NCBI RefSeq assembly: GCF_009857435.1
Contig: NZ_WWCK01000008.1
Location: forward strand, 62,001 to 126,000
Length of the DNA: 64,000 bases
Direction: 5' to 3'
From: Duganella rivi
GTDB taxonomy: Bacteria; Pseudomonadota; Gammaproteobacteria; Burkholderiales; Burkholderiaceae_D
The position numbers were made by a program, and so were the translations under genes. Below are positions 53,962 to 62,695 of this stretch, piece after piece (positions within the stretch are counted from its first letter, which is position 1; each line of letters opens with the position of its first letter). The notes below the pieces were generated by a model. That model was given only the letters and a program-made list of their open reading frames with translations, ran no database searches and was not told the origin of the DNA.

Positions 53962-53995
53962 CAAAACCGCCCGCTTTTCCGGGCGGTTTTGTTTT
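53962..53995 (+). terminator. Rho-independent terminator between Tim44-like gene and ubiJ
   Basis: A 12-bp stem CAAAACCGCCCG/CGGGCGGTTTTG with loop CTTTTC is followed by TTTT. It lies just before the ubiJ start, so ubiJ-ubiB may depend on a separate promoter or on readthrough. The A-rich left arm makes it bidirectional. Confidence 0.8.
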
Positions 53996-54008
53996 GAACG
54001 ACAGGAAC

Positions 54009-54629
54009 ATGATTTCATTTAATCCGAGCAGTTTCTCCGCGGCGCCGGCCAGCGCCGCCATCAATCACTTGCTGGCGCAGGAGCCGTGGGCGCGGCAGGA
54101 GTTGTTGCGCCATGCCGGCAAGATCGCCTGCATTGACGCCGGCTCGGCCGCGCTGCGCCTGCGCGTGACCGCCGACGGCTATCTCGAAGCCGCGCCGGCA
54201 GACGAAGAGGCGCGCGTCACCATCCGCGTCAAACTGTCGGACCTGCCGCTGATCGCGCAAAACCGCGAGCGCGCTTTCTCCTACGTGCAAATCGAGGGCG
54301 ATGCGGAATTCGCCAATGCCATCTCCAACCTCAGCAAAACGCTGCGCTGGGAAGCCGAGCATGACCTCGAAAAAGTGATCGGCCCAATTGCCGCCGTGCG
54401 CGCCGTCTCCGGCGCCAAGGCCGCCTTCGACGCCATCAAGACCGGCCATCAGAAGCTGGCCGAGAACGTCGCCGAATTCCTGCTCGACGAGAAACAAGTG
54501 CTGGTGCGTCCGCAAACGGTAGAAGCGTACTCGGCCGAGGTCACACGCCTGCGCGACGACGTCGAGCGCGCCGCCAAGCGCCTCGCGAAGTTGGAACAAA
54601 AGCTGGAACAGAAACTGGGATCCCAATAA
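54009..54629 (+). CDS. ubiJ: Ubiquinone biosynthesis accessory factor UbiJ (SCP2 domain)
   Basis: This is a 206-residue protein. About 10-105 are an SCP2-like lipid-binding domain (INHLLAQEPWARQELLRHAGKIACIDAGSAALRLRVTADGYLEAAP). The C-terminus is coiled (AEVTRLRDDVERAAKRLAKLEQKLEQKLG), as in UbiJ, which scaffolds the soluble Ubi complex. ATG at 54009 has AGGA close upstream; a TTG at 53994 falls within the terminator. One-base overlap with ubiB supports coupling. Confidence 0.88.
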   Translation: MISFNPSSFSAAPASAAINHLLAQEPWARQELLRHAGKIACIDAGSAALRLRVTADGYLEAAPADEEARVTIRVKLSDLPLIAQNRERAFSYVQIEGDAEFANAISNLSKTLRWEAEHDLEKVIGPIAAVRAVSGAKAAFDAIKTGHQKLAENVAEFLLDEKQVLVRPQTVEAYSAEVTRLRDDVERAAKRLAKLEQKLEQKLGSQ

Positions 54630-56194
54630 TGCTGAAATTCTTGCGCCTGCTGAAAATCCTGCGGGTCTCGGTGCGCTACGGCCTCGACGAAATTGCCATC
54701 TCCGGCCTGAAGAAGCCGCGCATCGCCAAGCTGATCGACACGGTATTTTTCTGGCGCGACCTGTCCGCGCCGCGCGGCGTGCGCCTGCGCATGGCGCTGG
54801 AGGAGCTGGGGCCGATCTTCGTGAAATTCGGCCAGGTGCTGTCCACCCGCAGCGATCTGATCCCGGCCGACCTGGTGATCGAACTGGCGCGCCTGCAAGA
54901 CCGCGTGCCGCCGTTTGACACCGAGCTGGCCATCAAGCAGATCCGCAAGTCGCTGGGCGCGCACCCGGACGAGCTGTTTGCGACCTTCGAGCGCACGCCG
55001 GTGGCCTCGGCCTCGATTGCGCAGGTGCACTTCGCCACGCTGCGCGACGGCCGCCAGGTGGCGGTCAAGGTGCTGCGTCCCGGCATGAAAAAATCCATCG
55101 ACGACGACGTCGCGCTGATGCACGTTGCCGCCGAATGGATCGGCAACCTGTGGGCCGACAGCAAGCGCCTCAAGCCAAAGGAGGTTGTCGCTGAGTTCGA
55201 CAAGTACCTGCACGACGAACTGGACTTGATGCGCGAAGCCGCCAATGCCAGCCAGCTGCGCCGCAACTTCGCCGATTCGCAGCTGCTGCTGGTGCCGGAA
55301 ATGTACTGGGATTACTGCTCGTCAAGCGTAATCGTCATGGAGCGCATGCACGGCATCCCGGTGTCGCAGATCGACCGCCTGGAGCAAGCGGGCGTGGACT
55401 TGAAAAAGCTGTCCAGCGACGGTGTGGAGATTTTCTTCACGCAGGTGTTCCGAGACGGTTTCTTCCACGCCGATATGCACCCGGGGAATATCCTGGTGTC
55501 GATCGAGCCGGAGACTTTTGGCCGCTACATCGCGCTGGACTTTGGCATCGTCGGCACGCTCAACGATTTCGACAAGGATTACCTGTCGCAGAACTTCCTG
55601 GCCTTCTTCCGCCGCGATTACAAGCGCGTGGCCGAAGCGCACATCGAATCCGGCTGGGCGCCGAAAGAGACCCGCGTCGACGAACTGGAATCGGCCGTGC
55701 GCGCTTGCTGCGAGCCGATCTTTGATCGCCCGCTGAAAGACATCTCGTTCGGCCAAATCCTGCTGCGCCTGTTCCAGACCTCGCGTCGCTTCAACGTGGA
55801 AGTGCAGCCGCAACTGGTGCTGTTGCAAAAGACGCTGCTCAATATCGAAGGCCTCGGCCGCCAGCTCGATCCTGATCTCGACCTGTGGAAGACCGCCAAG
55901 CCCTACCTGGAAAACTGGATGGCCGAGCAGGTCGGCGTGAAGGGATTCATGCAGCGCCTGAAAGCCGAGGCGCCGCGCTACGCCCACCTGTTCCCGCAAC
56001 TGCCGCGTCTGGTGCATCAGGCGCTGGAGCGGCATGCTGAAAAGCCGGCCGACAACACCGAGCTCATCAAGGTGCTGATCAATGAACAGCAGCGCACCAA
56101 TCGCTTACTCAGCTTGGTGATTTACTTTGCCGGCGCTTTCGGTCTCGGTATCGCCGGCTTCCAGCTGTATCTGCGCTGGCATCACCTGGGCTGA
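54629..56194 (+). CDS. ubiB: Ubiquinone biosynthesis protein UbiB
   Basis: This is a 521-residue atypical kinase-like (ABC1/ADCK) protein. The signature KxGQ is K66-F-G-Q69, in FVKFGQVLSTRSDLIP; ASASIAQVHFATLRDGRQVAVKVLRPG is the Ala-rich nucleotide loop; FHADMHPGNIL and IALDFGIVG are catalytic-loop equivalents. The C-terminus is hydrophobic (LLSLVIYFAGAFGLGIAGFQLYL), anchoring it to the inner membrane. It is thought to supply an ATPase or chaperone function to the Ubi complex. Confidence 0.95.
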   Translation: MLKFLRLLKILRVSVRYGLDEIAISGLKKPRIAKLIDTVFFWRDLSAPRGVRLRMALEELGPIFVKFGQVLSTRSDLIPADLVIELARLQDRVPPFDTELAIKQIRKSLGAHPDELFATFERTPVASASIAQVHFATLRDGRQVAVKVLRPGMKKSIDDDVALMHVAAEWIGNLWADSKRLKPKEVVAEFDKYLHDELDLMREAANASQLRRNFADSQLLLVPEMYWDYCSSSVIVMERMHGIPVSQIDRLEQAGVDLKKLSSDGVEIFFTQVFRDGFFHADMHPGNILVSIEPETFGRYIALDFGIVGTLNDFDKDYLSQNFLAFFRRDYKRVAEAHIESGWAPKETRVDELESAVRACCEPIFDRPLKDISFGQILLRLFQTSRRFNVEVQPQLVLLQKTLLNIEGLGRQLDPDLDLWKTAKPYLENWMAEQVGVKGFMQRLKAEAPRYAHLFPQLPRLVHQALERHAEKPADNTELIKVLINEQQRTNRLLSLVIYFAGAFGLGIAGFQLYLRWHHLG

Positions 56195-56199
56195 GCGCC

Positions 56200-56793
56200 G
56201 TGGCGGACTTCCAGCAGCGCGACCCAAGCTCGCCGGCGTTCTGGGATGAACGCTTCGAGCGCAACTTCACACCGTGGGACAAGGGTGGCGTGCCCCAAGC
56301 CCTGCGCGACTTCGCCGCCAACAGTGCGCCGCTGGTCACCCTGATTCCCGGCTGCGGCTCGGCTTACGAACTGGCCTTGCTGGCAGAACTGGGCTGGGAT
56401 GCGACCGCCATCGACTTTTCCCCCGCCGCCGTGGCGCAGGGCAAGGCAGCGGCCGGCGCGCACGCGGCGCGCGTGGTCGAGGCGGATTTCTTCCAATGGC
56501 AACCGGCCGCGCCGCTGCAATTGATCTACGAGCGGGCGTTTTTGTGCGCCATGCCGCGCGCCATGTGGCCGCAAGTGGCGGCGCGCTGGGCGGCGCTGCT
56601 GGCCCCCGGCGCACTGCTGGCCGGCTACTTCTTCTTTGATGATGCGCCCAAGGGGCCGCCGTTCGGCATCGGCCGCGCGCAGCTCGACAGCCTGTTGGCG
56701 GCAAATTTCGTGTGCATCGCCGATGACGCCGTCAACGACTCCATCCCGGTGTTTGCCGGCAAGGAGCGCTGGATGGCGTGGCGCCGTTTATGA
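56200..56793 (+). CDS. TPMT-family SAM methyltransferase
   Basis: This is a 197-residue class I methyltransferase of the thiopurine methyltransferase superfamily: FWDERFERNFTPWDKGGVPQALRDF, SAM motif VTLIPGCGSAYELALLAELGWDATAIDFS and QLIYERAFLCAMPRAMWPQVAARWAALLAPGALLAGYFFF. The start is a GTG 5 bases after ubiB. Bacterial homologues methylate tellurite, selenite or thio compounds, or thiopurines; its substrate here is not known. It converges with the next small gene, ends overlapping by 6 bases. Confidence 0.85.
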   Translation: MADFQQRDPSSPAFWDERFERNFTPWDKGGVPQALRDFAANSAPLVTLIPGCGSAYELALLAELGWDATAIDFSPAAVAQGKAAAGAHAARVVEADFFQWQPAAPLQLIYERAFLCAMPRAMWPQVAARWAALLAPGALLAGYFFFDDAPKGPPFGIGRAQLDSLLAANFVCIADDAVNDSIPVFAGKERWMAWRRL

Positions 56794-57156
56794 GTCGTCG
56801 CTTAGCGGCTTGGCCATCGCAGGCGTGATTCCTGCGTGATCGCGGCCCGAGGGCGCCAGCAACAGCAGCACCAGGCCGCAAGCGAGCAGGGCCAGCCCGG
56901 ACGGTTCCGGCACCGAGCTCACCACCGGCGTCGCAGCGGTCGCCTTGGCGCGCTGTTCCGGCGTTGGCAACTGCGCTTCATCGGTATTGGACGCAGTCTC
57001 CAGCGCCGGCGCAATATTGATCGTTTGGGCGCGTTCAGCCGCCAAGGTGATGGCGGCGCGCTGGTCAGCGTCGATGTATTCGCGAGCCCGCATGGCGTAG
57101 GCCGGGCCCGCGCCCAGCAACGCACCCAGCAGGACAAGGGATATCAGCCGTTTCAT
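56788..57156 (-). CDS. Small exported protein with PEP-CTERM-like segment
   Basis: This is a 122-residue protein with an N-terminal signal peptide (MKRLISLVLLGALLGAGPAYA), a polar middle part with KATAATPVVSS, then VPEPSGLALLACGLVLLLL (82-100), which resembles a PEP-CTERM sorting signal: PEP plus hydrophobic helix. The tail after the helix (APSGRDHAGITPAMAKPLSDDS) is about 20 residues, longer and less basic than usual. The function is unknown. If the motif is used, an exosortase elsewhere would process it; none is in the window. Confidence 0.6.
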   Translation of the reverse strand: MKRLISLVLLGALLGAGPAYAMRAREYIDADQRAAITLAAERAQTINIAPALETASNTDEAQLPTPEQRAKATAATPVVSSVPEPSGLALLACGLVLLLLAPSGRDHAGITPAMAKPLSDDS

Positions 57157-57177
57157 GGCAGCCCCGCATGGTGAACG

Positions 57178-57384
57178 TTAGTTGTGATAAGTCGGCAACT
57201 CGTCGCGCTTGACGCGCGGACGGTGGCGATAGGCTTGCAGCCCGACCACTACCGCCATGCACACCAGGATGGCGCGACGATGCAACGGTTCTTCCGGCGA
57301 TTGCGGTACAAACTTGGGAGCGGCGGCCAGCGCTGGGCCGGCGATGCTTACGGCCAAGAGGCCGGCGTAGAGGTATTTTTTCAT
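57178..57384 (-). CDS. Small exported or membrane protein, unknown
   Basis: This is a 68-residue protein starting MKKYLYAGLLAVSIAGPALAAAP (a signal peptide or first helix), with a second hydrophobic segment RRAILVCMAVVVGLQAY and a basic tail YRHRPRVKRDELPTYHN. GTG at 57396 is an in-frame alternative start. It lies 21 bases upstream of the PEP-CTERM-like gene and in the same direction, so they may be one unit. I do not recognise a family. The gap 57385-57626 upstream of it contains no other gene. Confidence 0.55.
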   Translation of the reverse strand: MKKYLYAGLLAVSIAGPALAAAPKFVPQSPEEPLHRRAILVCMAVVVGLQAYRHRPRVKRDELPTYHN

Positions 57385-57626
57385 GAGATTTCCCACTGAA
57401 TCAAAGAGTTAGAGCGTCGTCGGTCGAGGACGGCAAACGAGGCGGCGATTCAGGGACTGGGAAATCTTCGCTTGGTAGGCAGTATTAAATCATGCTCCCG
57501 AACAATGCGCGAATAGATTTTTGCTATGAAATCCATAGGCGCCCAAAGCTTGGTGGCAGGAAACAGCCAAGTTAAGGGTAAAAGGCTTTATAATTCAGGG
57601 TTTTGATGATTTTTGCGGAGTAAGTA

Positions 57627-57917
57627 ATGCCGATCTACGCGTACCGCTGCGAGGCTTGCGGTTTTGCCAAGGACGTCTTGCAGAAGATTTCCGACCCGCA
57701 GCTGACTGTTTGCCCGGAATGCGGCAAGGAGTCGTTTAAGAAGCAAGTAACTGCCGCCGGCTTCCAGCTGAAGGGCTCGGGCTGGTATGTCACCGATTTC
57801 CGTGGCGGCACGCCGCCGGCGACCGGCACCGCGACCGGCCCGGCCAAGACCGATTCTGCACCCGCTGCGGCGCCTGCACCGACGCCAACGCCAACGGGCG
57901 GCTCCAGCGACAACTGA
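57627..57917 (+). CDS. FmdB-family zinc ribbon protein
   Basis: This is a 96-residue protein. A zinc ribbon with C8/C11 and C29/C32 (YRCEACG and CPECGK) is followed by GFQLKGSGWYVTDF and a Pro/Ala/Thr-rich tail. FmdB-type proteins were named for putative regulation of formamidase/amidase genes, but most are uncharacterised. Position ahead of DUF502 and aspS is conserved in Burkholderiales. Confidence 0.88.
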   Translation: MPIYAYRCEACGFAKDVLQKISDPQLTVCPECGKESFKKQVTAAGFQLKGSGWYVTDFRGGTPPATGTATGPAKTDSAPAAAPAPTPTPTGGSSDN

Positions 57918-57945
57918 AGCGCTCCATCCACCATCAAGGAATTCG

Positions 57946-58572
57946 ATGCGTAAATACTTCATTACCGGCCTGCTGATTTTGGTGCCGCTGGCGATTACGG
58001 CCTGGGTACTGAACCTGGTGATCAGCACCATGGACCAGTCGCTGCTGTTCGTGCCTGAGCGCTGGCAGCCGCGGACCCTGATCGGTTTTGATATTCCCGG
58101 CCTGGGCACTTTGCTGACCATCGTCATCGTGTTCCTGACCGGCTTGCTGACCAACAACCTGGTCGGCAATTACGTGGTGAAGCTGTGGGAAAAACTGCTG
58201 ACCCGCATCCCGGTGGTGAGCTCGCTGTATTCGAGCGTGAAGCAAGTGTCGGACACGCTGTTTTCGTCGTCCGGCAACGCCTTCCGCAAAGCGGTGCTGA
58301 TCCCGTATCCGCACCAGAATTCGTGGACCATCGCCTTCCTGACTGGCACGCCGGGCGGGGACGTGAAAAACCACCTGGTCGGTGAGTATGTCAGCGTGTA
58401 CATACCGACCACGCCGAATCCGACGTCGGGCTTTTTCCTGATGATGGCGAAGAAGGATGTGGTCGAGCTCGACATGTCGGTCGATGCCGCCCTGAAGTAC
58501 ATTGTTTCGATGGGGGTGGTGGCGCCGGAAGAAGCGCCTAAAGTCATCGTCGAAGACACCAAGCTGAACTAA
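57946..58572 (+). CDS. DUF502 membrane protein
   Basis: This is a 208-residue protein from MRKYFITGLLILVPLAITAWVLN with AAGGA at 5-base spacing; the open frame extends further upstream but overlaps fmdB. Two transmembrane helices (about 4-26 and 52-74) precede LTRIPVVSSLYSSVKQVSDTL and FLTGTPGG..SVYIPTTPNPTSGFFLMM, hallmark DUF502 segments. Function is unknown; it belongs to the fmdB-DUF502-aspS series. Confidence 0.88.
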   Translation: MRKYFITGLLILVPLAITAWVLNLVISTMDQSLLFVPERWQPRTLIGFDIPGLGTLLTIVIVFLTGLLTNNLVGNYVVKLWEKLLTRIPVVSSLYSSVKQVSDTLFSSSGNAFRKAVLIPYPHQNSWTIAFLTGTPGGDVKNHLVGEYVSVYIPTTPNPTSGFFLMMAKKDVVELDMSVDAALKYIVSMGVVAPEEAPKVIVEDTKLN

Positions 58573-58614
58573 GCAAGATTAACTGAGTAACCTAACCTGA
58601 ACCGAGAAATAAAC

Positions 58615-60423
58615 ATGTCCTCAATGCGTACTCACTACTGCGGCCTCACCACTGAAGCGCTGCTTGGCCAAACCGTCAGCCTGTGCGGCTGGGTACATCG
58701 TCGCCGCGACCACGGCGGCGTGATCTTCATCGACCTGCGCGACCGCGAAGGCCTGGTGCAGATCGTTTGCAACCCGGAGCAGGCCGAGGTATTCAAGGCG
58801 GCTGAAGCCGTGCGTAATGAGTTCTGCCTGCGCGTGACCGGTGTGGTTAAAGACCGTCTGGCCGGCACCGTCAACGCCAACCTGAAATCGGGCAAGATCG
58901 AAGTGATCTGCTCGGAACTGGAAGTGCTGAACGCCTCCGTGGCCGTGCCGTTCCAGCTGGACGACGACAACCTGTCGGAAACCACCCGCCTGACCCACCG
59001 CGTGCTGGACCTGCGTCGTCCACAGATGCAAAACAACCTGCGCCTGCGTTACAAAGTGACGATGGAAGTGCGTAAGTACCTGGACGAACTGGGCTTCATC
59101 GACATCGAAACCCCGATGCTGACCAAGTCGACCCCGGAAGGCGCGCGCGACTACCTGGTGCCATCGCGTGTGAACGCCGGTAACTTCTTCGCGCTGCCGC
59201 AATCGCCACAGCTGTTCAAGCAGCTGCTGATGGTGGCGAACTTCGACCGCTACTACCAGATCACCAAGTGCTTCCGCGACGAAGACTTGCGCGCTGACCG
59301 CCAGCCGGAATTCACCCAGATCGACTGCGAAACCTCGTTCCTGAACGAACAAGAAATCCGCGACCTGTTCGAAGACATGATCCGCAAAACGTTCAAGAAC
59401 ACCATGGACGTTGACCTGCCTAACCCATTCCCGGTGATGGACTTCGCCGAAGCCATGGGCAGCTACGGTTCGGACAAGCCGGACATGCGCGTGAAACTGA
59501 AATTCACCGAACTGACCGAAGTCATGAAAGACGTCGACTTCAAAGTATTCTCTGGCGCTGCCAACATGCCTAACGGCCGTGTGGTAGGCCTGCGCGTACC
59601 GAAGGGCGCCGACATGCCGCGTTCGGAAATCGACGCCTACACCCAGTTCGTCGCCATCTACGGCGCCAAAGGCCTTGCTTACATCAAGGTCAACGAGAAG
59701 GCCAAAGGCCGTGACGGTCTGCAATCGCCGATCGTGAAAAACCTGCACGACGCCGCACTGGCCAAGGTGCTGGAGCTGACCGGCGCGGAAGACGGCGACC
59801 TGATCTTCTTCGGCGCGGACAAGGCCAAGGTAGTGAACGACGCCATCGGCGCGCTGCGCGTGAAGATCGGCCACTCGGAATTCGGCAAGGCCAACGGCCT
59901 GTTCGACGACGTCTGGTCGCCGCTGTGGGTGATCGACTTCCCGATGTTCGAATACGACGAAGAGTCGGATCGCTGGACTGCGACCCACCACCCGTTCACC
60001 GCGCCAAAAGACGGCCACGAAGACATGCTGGAAACCAATCCGGGCGCCTGCATTGCCAAGGCCTACGACATGGTGCTGAACGGCTGGGAACTGGGCGGCG
60101 GTTCGATCCGTATCCACCGCGAAGAAGTGCAGTCGAAAGTGTTCCGCGCGCTGAAGATCGACGCCGACGAAGCACGCCTGAAGTTCGGCTTCCTGCTGGA
60201 CGCGCTGCAGTACGGCGCGCCTCCGCACGGCGGCCTGGCATTCGGTCTGGACCGTATCGTGACCCTGATGACCAAGTCCGATTCGATCCGCGACGTGATC
60301 GCCTTCCCGAAAACCCAGCGTGCACAAGATCTGCTGACCCACGCTCCTTCGGAAGTGGACGAGAAGCAGTTGAAAGAACTGCACATCCGTCTGCGCGCAG
60401 CCGAGCCAAAAGTGGCTGGCTAA
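58615..60423 (+). CDS. aspS: Aspartate--tRNA(Asp/Asn) ligase
   Basis: This is a 602-residue class II synthetase of bacterial type: OB-fold anticodon-binding domain (1-105, VSLCGWVHRRRDHGGVIFIDLRDREGLVQIV), catalytic core with motif 2 FRDEDLRADRQPEFTQIDCE, the bacterial GAD insertion (about 300-420), and motif 3 GLAFGLDRIVTLM near the C-terminus. Whether it is discriminating or also charges tRNA(Asn) cannot be told from the sequence by eye. A strong terminator follows. Confidence 0.96.
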   Translation: MSSMRTHYCGLTTEALLGQTVSLCGWVHRRRDHGGVIFIDLRDREGLVQIVCNPEQAEVFKAAEAVRNEFCLRVTGVVKDRLAGTVNANLKSGKIEVICSELEVLNASVAVPFQLDDDNLSETTRLTHRVLDLRRPQMQNNLRLRYKVTMEVRKYLDELGFIDIETPMLTKSTPEGARDYLVPSRVNAGNFFALPQSPQLFKQLLMVANFDRYYQITKCFRDEDLRADRQPEFTQIDCETSFLNEQEIRDLFEDMIRKTFKNTMDVDLPNPFPVMDFAEAMGSYGSDKPDMRVKLKFTELTEVMKDVDFKVFSGAANMPNGRVVGLRVPKGADMPRSEIDAYTQFVAIYGAKGLAYIKVNEKAKGRDGLQSPIVKNLHDAALAKVLELTGAEDGDLIFFGADKAKVVNDAIGALRVKIGHSEFGKANGLFDDVWSPLWVIDFPMFEYDEESDRWTATHHPFTAPKDGHEDMLETNPGACIAKAYDMVLNGWELGGGSIRIHREEVQSKVFRALKIDADEARLKFGFLLDALQYGAPPHGGLAFGLDRIVTLMTKSDSIRDVIAFPKTQRAQDLLTHAPSEVDEKQLKELHIRLRAAEPKVAG

Positions 60424-60433
60424 TTGATGGTGT

Positions 60434-60460
60434 AAAAGGGCGCTTCGGCGCCCTTTTTTT
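60434..60460 (+). terminator. Rho-independent terminator after aspS
   Basis: A 10-bp stem AAAAGGGCGC/GCGCCCTTTT closed by a TTCG tetraloop and followed by TTT. nudB starts immediately after. Confidence 0.9.
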
Positions 60461-60466
60461 GTGCCT

Positions 60467-60931
60467 ATGACGCCTTACAAGATTCCTGAATCAGTGCTGG
60501 TGGTGATCCACACGGCCGACCTGCAAGTGCTGCTGATCGAGCGCGCCGACAAGCCGGGCTTCTGGCAATCGGTGACCGGCTCGCTGGACGCGGCCGACGA
60601 ACCGTTGCTGACCACCGCCACGCGCGAACTGTTCGAAGAAACCGGCATCGTCGCCGACGGCGAGAACATCGTGCTGCGCGACTGGCATCTCTCAAACATT
60701 TACACCATCTACCCAGTCTGGCGCCACCGCTACGCCCCCGGCGTAACGGAAAACACCGAGCACGTCTTCAGCGTCGAAGTCCCGCGCGACATCGCCATCA
60801 CGCTGAGCCCACGCGAACACCTGAACCACGTCTGGCTGCCGCACCTGGAAGCCGCCGACAAATGCTTCTCCTCCTCCAACGCCGAAGCCATCCTCCAGCT
60901 TCCGAAGAAATTCGCTGGGCCAAAGAAATAG
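60467..60931 (+). CDS. nudB: Dihydroneopterin triphosphate diphosphatase NudB
   Basis: This is a 154-residue Nudix enzyme that removes pyrophosphate from dihydroneopterin triphosphate in folate synthesis. The Nudix box is GSLDAADEPLLTTATRELFEETGI, one residue longer than the strict Gx5E form, as is common in betaproteobacterial NudB. KIPESVLVVIHTADLQVLLIERADKPGFWQSVTGS is typical for the family. Since the aspS terminator precedes it, it probably has its own promoter or low readthrough. Confidence 0.88.
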   Translation: MTPYKIPESVLVVIHTADLQVLLIERADKPGFWQSVTGSLDAADEPLLTTATRELFEETGIVADGENIVLRDWHLSNIYTIYPVWRHRYAPGVTENTEHVFSVEVPRDIAITLSPREHLNHVWLPHLEAADKCFSSSNAEAILQLPKKFAGPKK

Positions 60932-60943
60932 GCCAGAATCTAG

Positions 60944-60972
60944 TTGCCAACTTTTAGTAATTGCTATATTTT
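60944..60972 (+). promoter_or_regulatory. Putative promoter of the ATPase-HEPN unit
   Basis: TTGCCA, a 17-base spacer and TATTTT lie in the 90-base gap before the ATPase gene. It is flanked by a 7-base inverted repeat, TAGTTGC (60941-60947) and GCAACTA (61001-61007). Confidence 0.45.
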
Positions 60973-61021
60973 CACGTGATGCTTTAAGACCACATGTATT
61001 GCAACTAAAAAGACTAACTTT

Positions 61022-62695
61022 ATGGAATTCGATAATAATTCGCTGATTGATGCTGCTCCTGAAAACAACTTTGAAGAACGTGCGGAGCGATTGTCTAAGG
61101 ATGAGTTGACTCAGTGGACTGCGCAAAGTGAGTTTGATAGAAATATATTAGATAAAGTGAAAGGAAACGGAGTCAAGCTCCTGCTAGGGCCTCGAGGCTC
61201 AGGTAAGTCTACTTTGTTTCGGGTAGCGTACTTTGAGCTTTTGGCCCAAGAGAAATGCCTTCCGGTATATATTAATTATTCACAGTCATTGGCGCTTGAA
61301 CCGCTATTTCATAATACGACTAATGCTACGAAAATTTTCAGACAATGGGTATTACATAAGGTAAGGGCGGCAGTCGGAGAGGCTCTAACTGAAAAGTATG
61401 TATCCGTTGATGATTTTAGTATTTCTGATTCATTGAGTGTAATTAGAGAGCTCGAGAAAGGAAATGCTCCGACCGAGGATATGCCAAGTATTGCCCCATC
61501 GGAATTGATCGAAGAGATTGAGGGTATTTTGAATGCGGGCGGACTTACTCGTGCCGTTTTGCTAATGGATGATGCTGCGCATGCATTTTCCGAGGAGCAG
61601 CAGCGTGAGTTTTTTGAGATATTTAGACAGCTCAAATCCCGTCGTATATCTGCTAAGGCTGCTGTTTACCCAGGTATCACTAGCTATTCGCACGGATTTA
61701 ATGTTGGTCATGAAGCGGAAATTCTAGAAATTTGGTATCAGCCTACGCATGAGAATTATCTTCCATTTATGCGTGACATTGCTAATCGACGTTTGTCTGC
61801 TGAAATGAAATTGAAATTTGGGGATAATTACACTGATTATATTGACTTACTTGCACTAGCAGCCTTCGGACAACCGCGTGCTTTTTTAAATATGTTGTCT
61901 GATTGTCTGGATGCGAAGCGTACAGTATCAAGAAAAAATGTCCTAGACTCAATTGAAGAATGCGCTGCCTATGTTGATGGTGTTTTTTTGGCACTTGCAG
62001 ATAAACTTCCGCGTTACTCAAGATTTATTGAGGAAGGTAAAAGTGTAAAATCAAACACGTTGTCTACTATAGCTTTTTACAATAGAAACAGGGACGGAAA
62101 ATCAAAGACCACAACCATTGGTATTAAAGAACCTGTTCCTAGTTCACTTGATAAAATATTGCAGTTCTTCGAATATTCTGGTCTTTTTAGAAAAACAAAA
62201 AAACATTCTCGTGGCTCGCTAAGCTATGAGCGATATATGATTCACAATGCAGCGATAATTACATCAAATTCTCTTTCGTTAGGTCGATCGTTCTCAGTTA
62301 GAGATATTATCGACAGTCTACAGACTAATGATTCTCACATCTATGTACGAACGACTACCGAAAAAATTGTAGACGATGATTTTGCAAATCTTCGGCTTAA
62401 TTTACCTCCTTGCGTGGCATGTGGTCATGAGAGAAGTGGGGAAAGCCAAAAATTTTGTGGTAATTGTGGAGCAAAGTTGAAGGATTCTTCTGTGTATATG
62501 GAACTGTTGCAGAAGCCGATTTCAGCTCTTCCACTGAGTGCCTCAAAATTAAAAGGAATCGATACAAAGACAAAGATAAAAACAATACAGGATCTTTTGC
62601 TGGATGAAAGTCAGTCGCTTTTGAAAGTCCCGCGGATTGGAAAGATTTGGGCGCGTCGTATTAAAACTATGGCCGAGGAGTTTATTAGTGTCTAA
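61022..62695 (+). CDS. P-loop ATPase with zinc ribbon and HhH C-terminus
   Basis: This is a 557-residue protein. Walker A is GPRGSGKS at 56-63; Walker B-like RAVLLMDDAA is at 177-186; AAFGQPRAFLNMLSDCL near residue 285 resembles the sensor/lid region of Orc/Cdc6- and STAND-type AAA ATPases. Near the C-terminus are a zinc ribbon (C464/C467/C479/C482) and a helix-hairpin-helix-like segment (LLKVPRIGKIWARRIKTMAEE, about 530-552), which could bind nucleic acid. The base composition is AT-rich (22 and 20 G+C in two sampled 60-base lines), unlike the flanking genes, so it was probably acquired. It overlaps the HEPN-like gene by 8 bases. It is likely the sensing or motor component of a two-gene defence-type unit; this is inference. 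Confidence 0.7.
   Translation: MEFDNNSLIDAAPENNFEERAERLSKDELTQWTAQSEFDRNILDKVKGNGVKLLLGPRGSGKSTLFRVAYFELLAQEKCLPVYINYSQSLALEPLFHNTTNATKIFRQWVLHKVRAAVGEALTEKYVSVDDFSISDSLSVIRELEKGNAPTEDMPSIAPSELIEEIEGILNAGGLTRAVLLMDDAAHAFSEEQQREFFEIFRQLKSRRISAKAAVYPGITSYSHGFNVGHEAEILEIWYQPTHENYLPFMRDIANRRLSAEMKLKFGDNYTDYIDLLALAAFGQPRAFLNMLSDCLDAKRTVSRKNVLDSIEECAAYVDGVFLALADKLPRYSRFIEEGKSVKSNTLSTIAFYNRNRDGKSKTTTIGIKEPVPSSLDKILQFFEYSGLFRKTKKHSRGSLSYERYMIHNAAIITSNSLSLGRSFSVRDIIDSLQTNDSHIYVRTTTEKIVDDDFANLRLNLPPCVACGHERSGESQKFCGNCGAKLKDSSVYMELLQKPISALPLSASKLKGIDTKTKIKTIQDLLLDESQSLLKVPRIGKIWARRIKTMAEEFISV

Noticed and set aside
58621..60384. 587-residue open frame on - opposite aspS
   Set aside because: Antisense to a complete aspartyl-tRNA synthetase; Val/Gln/His-rich shadow translation.
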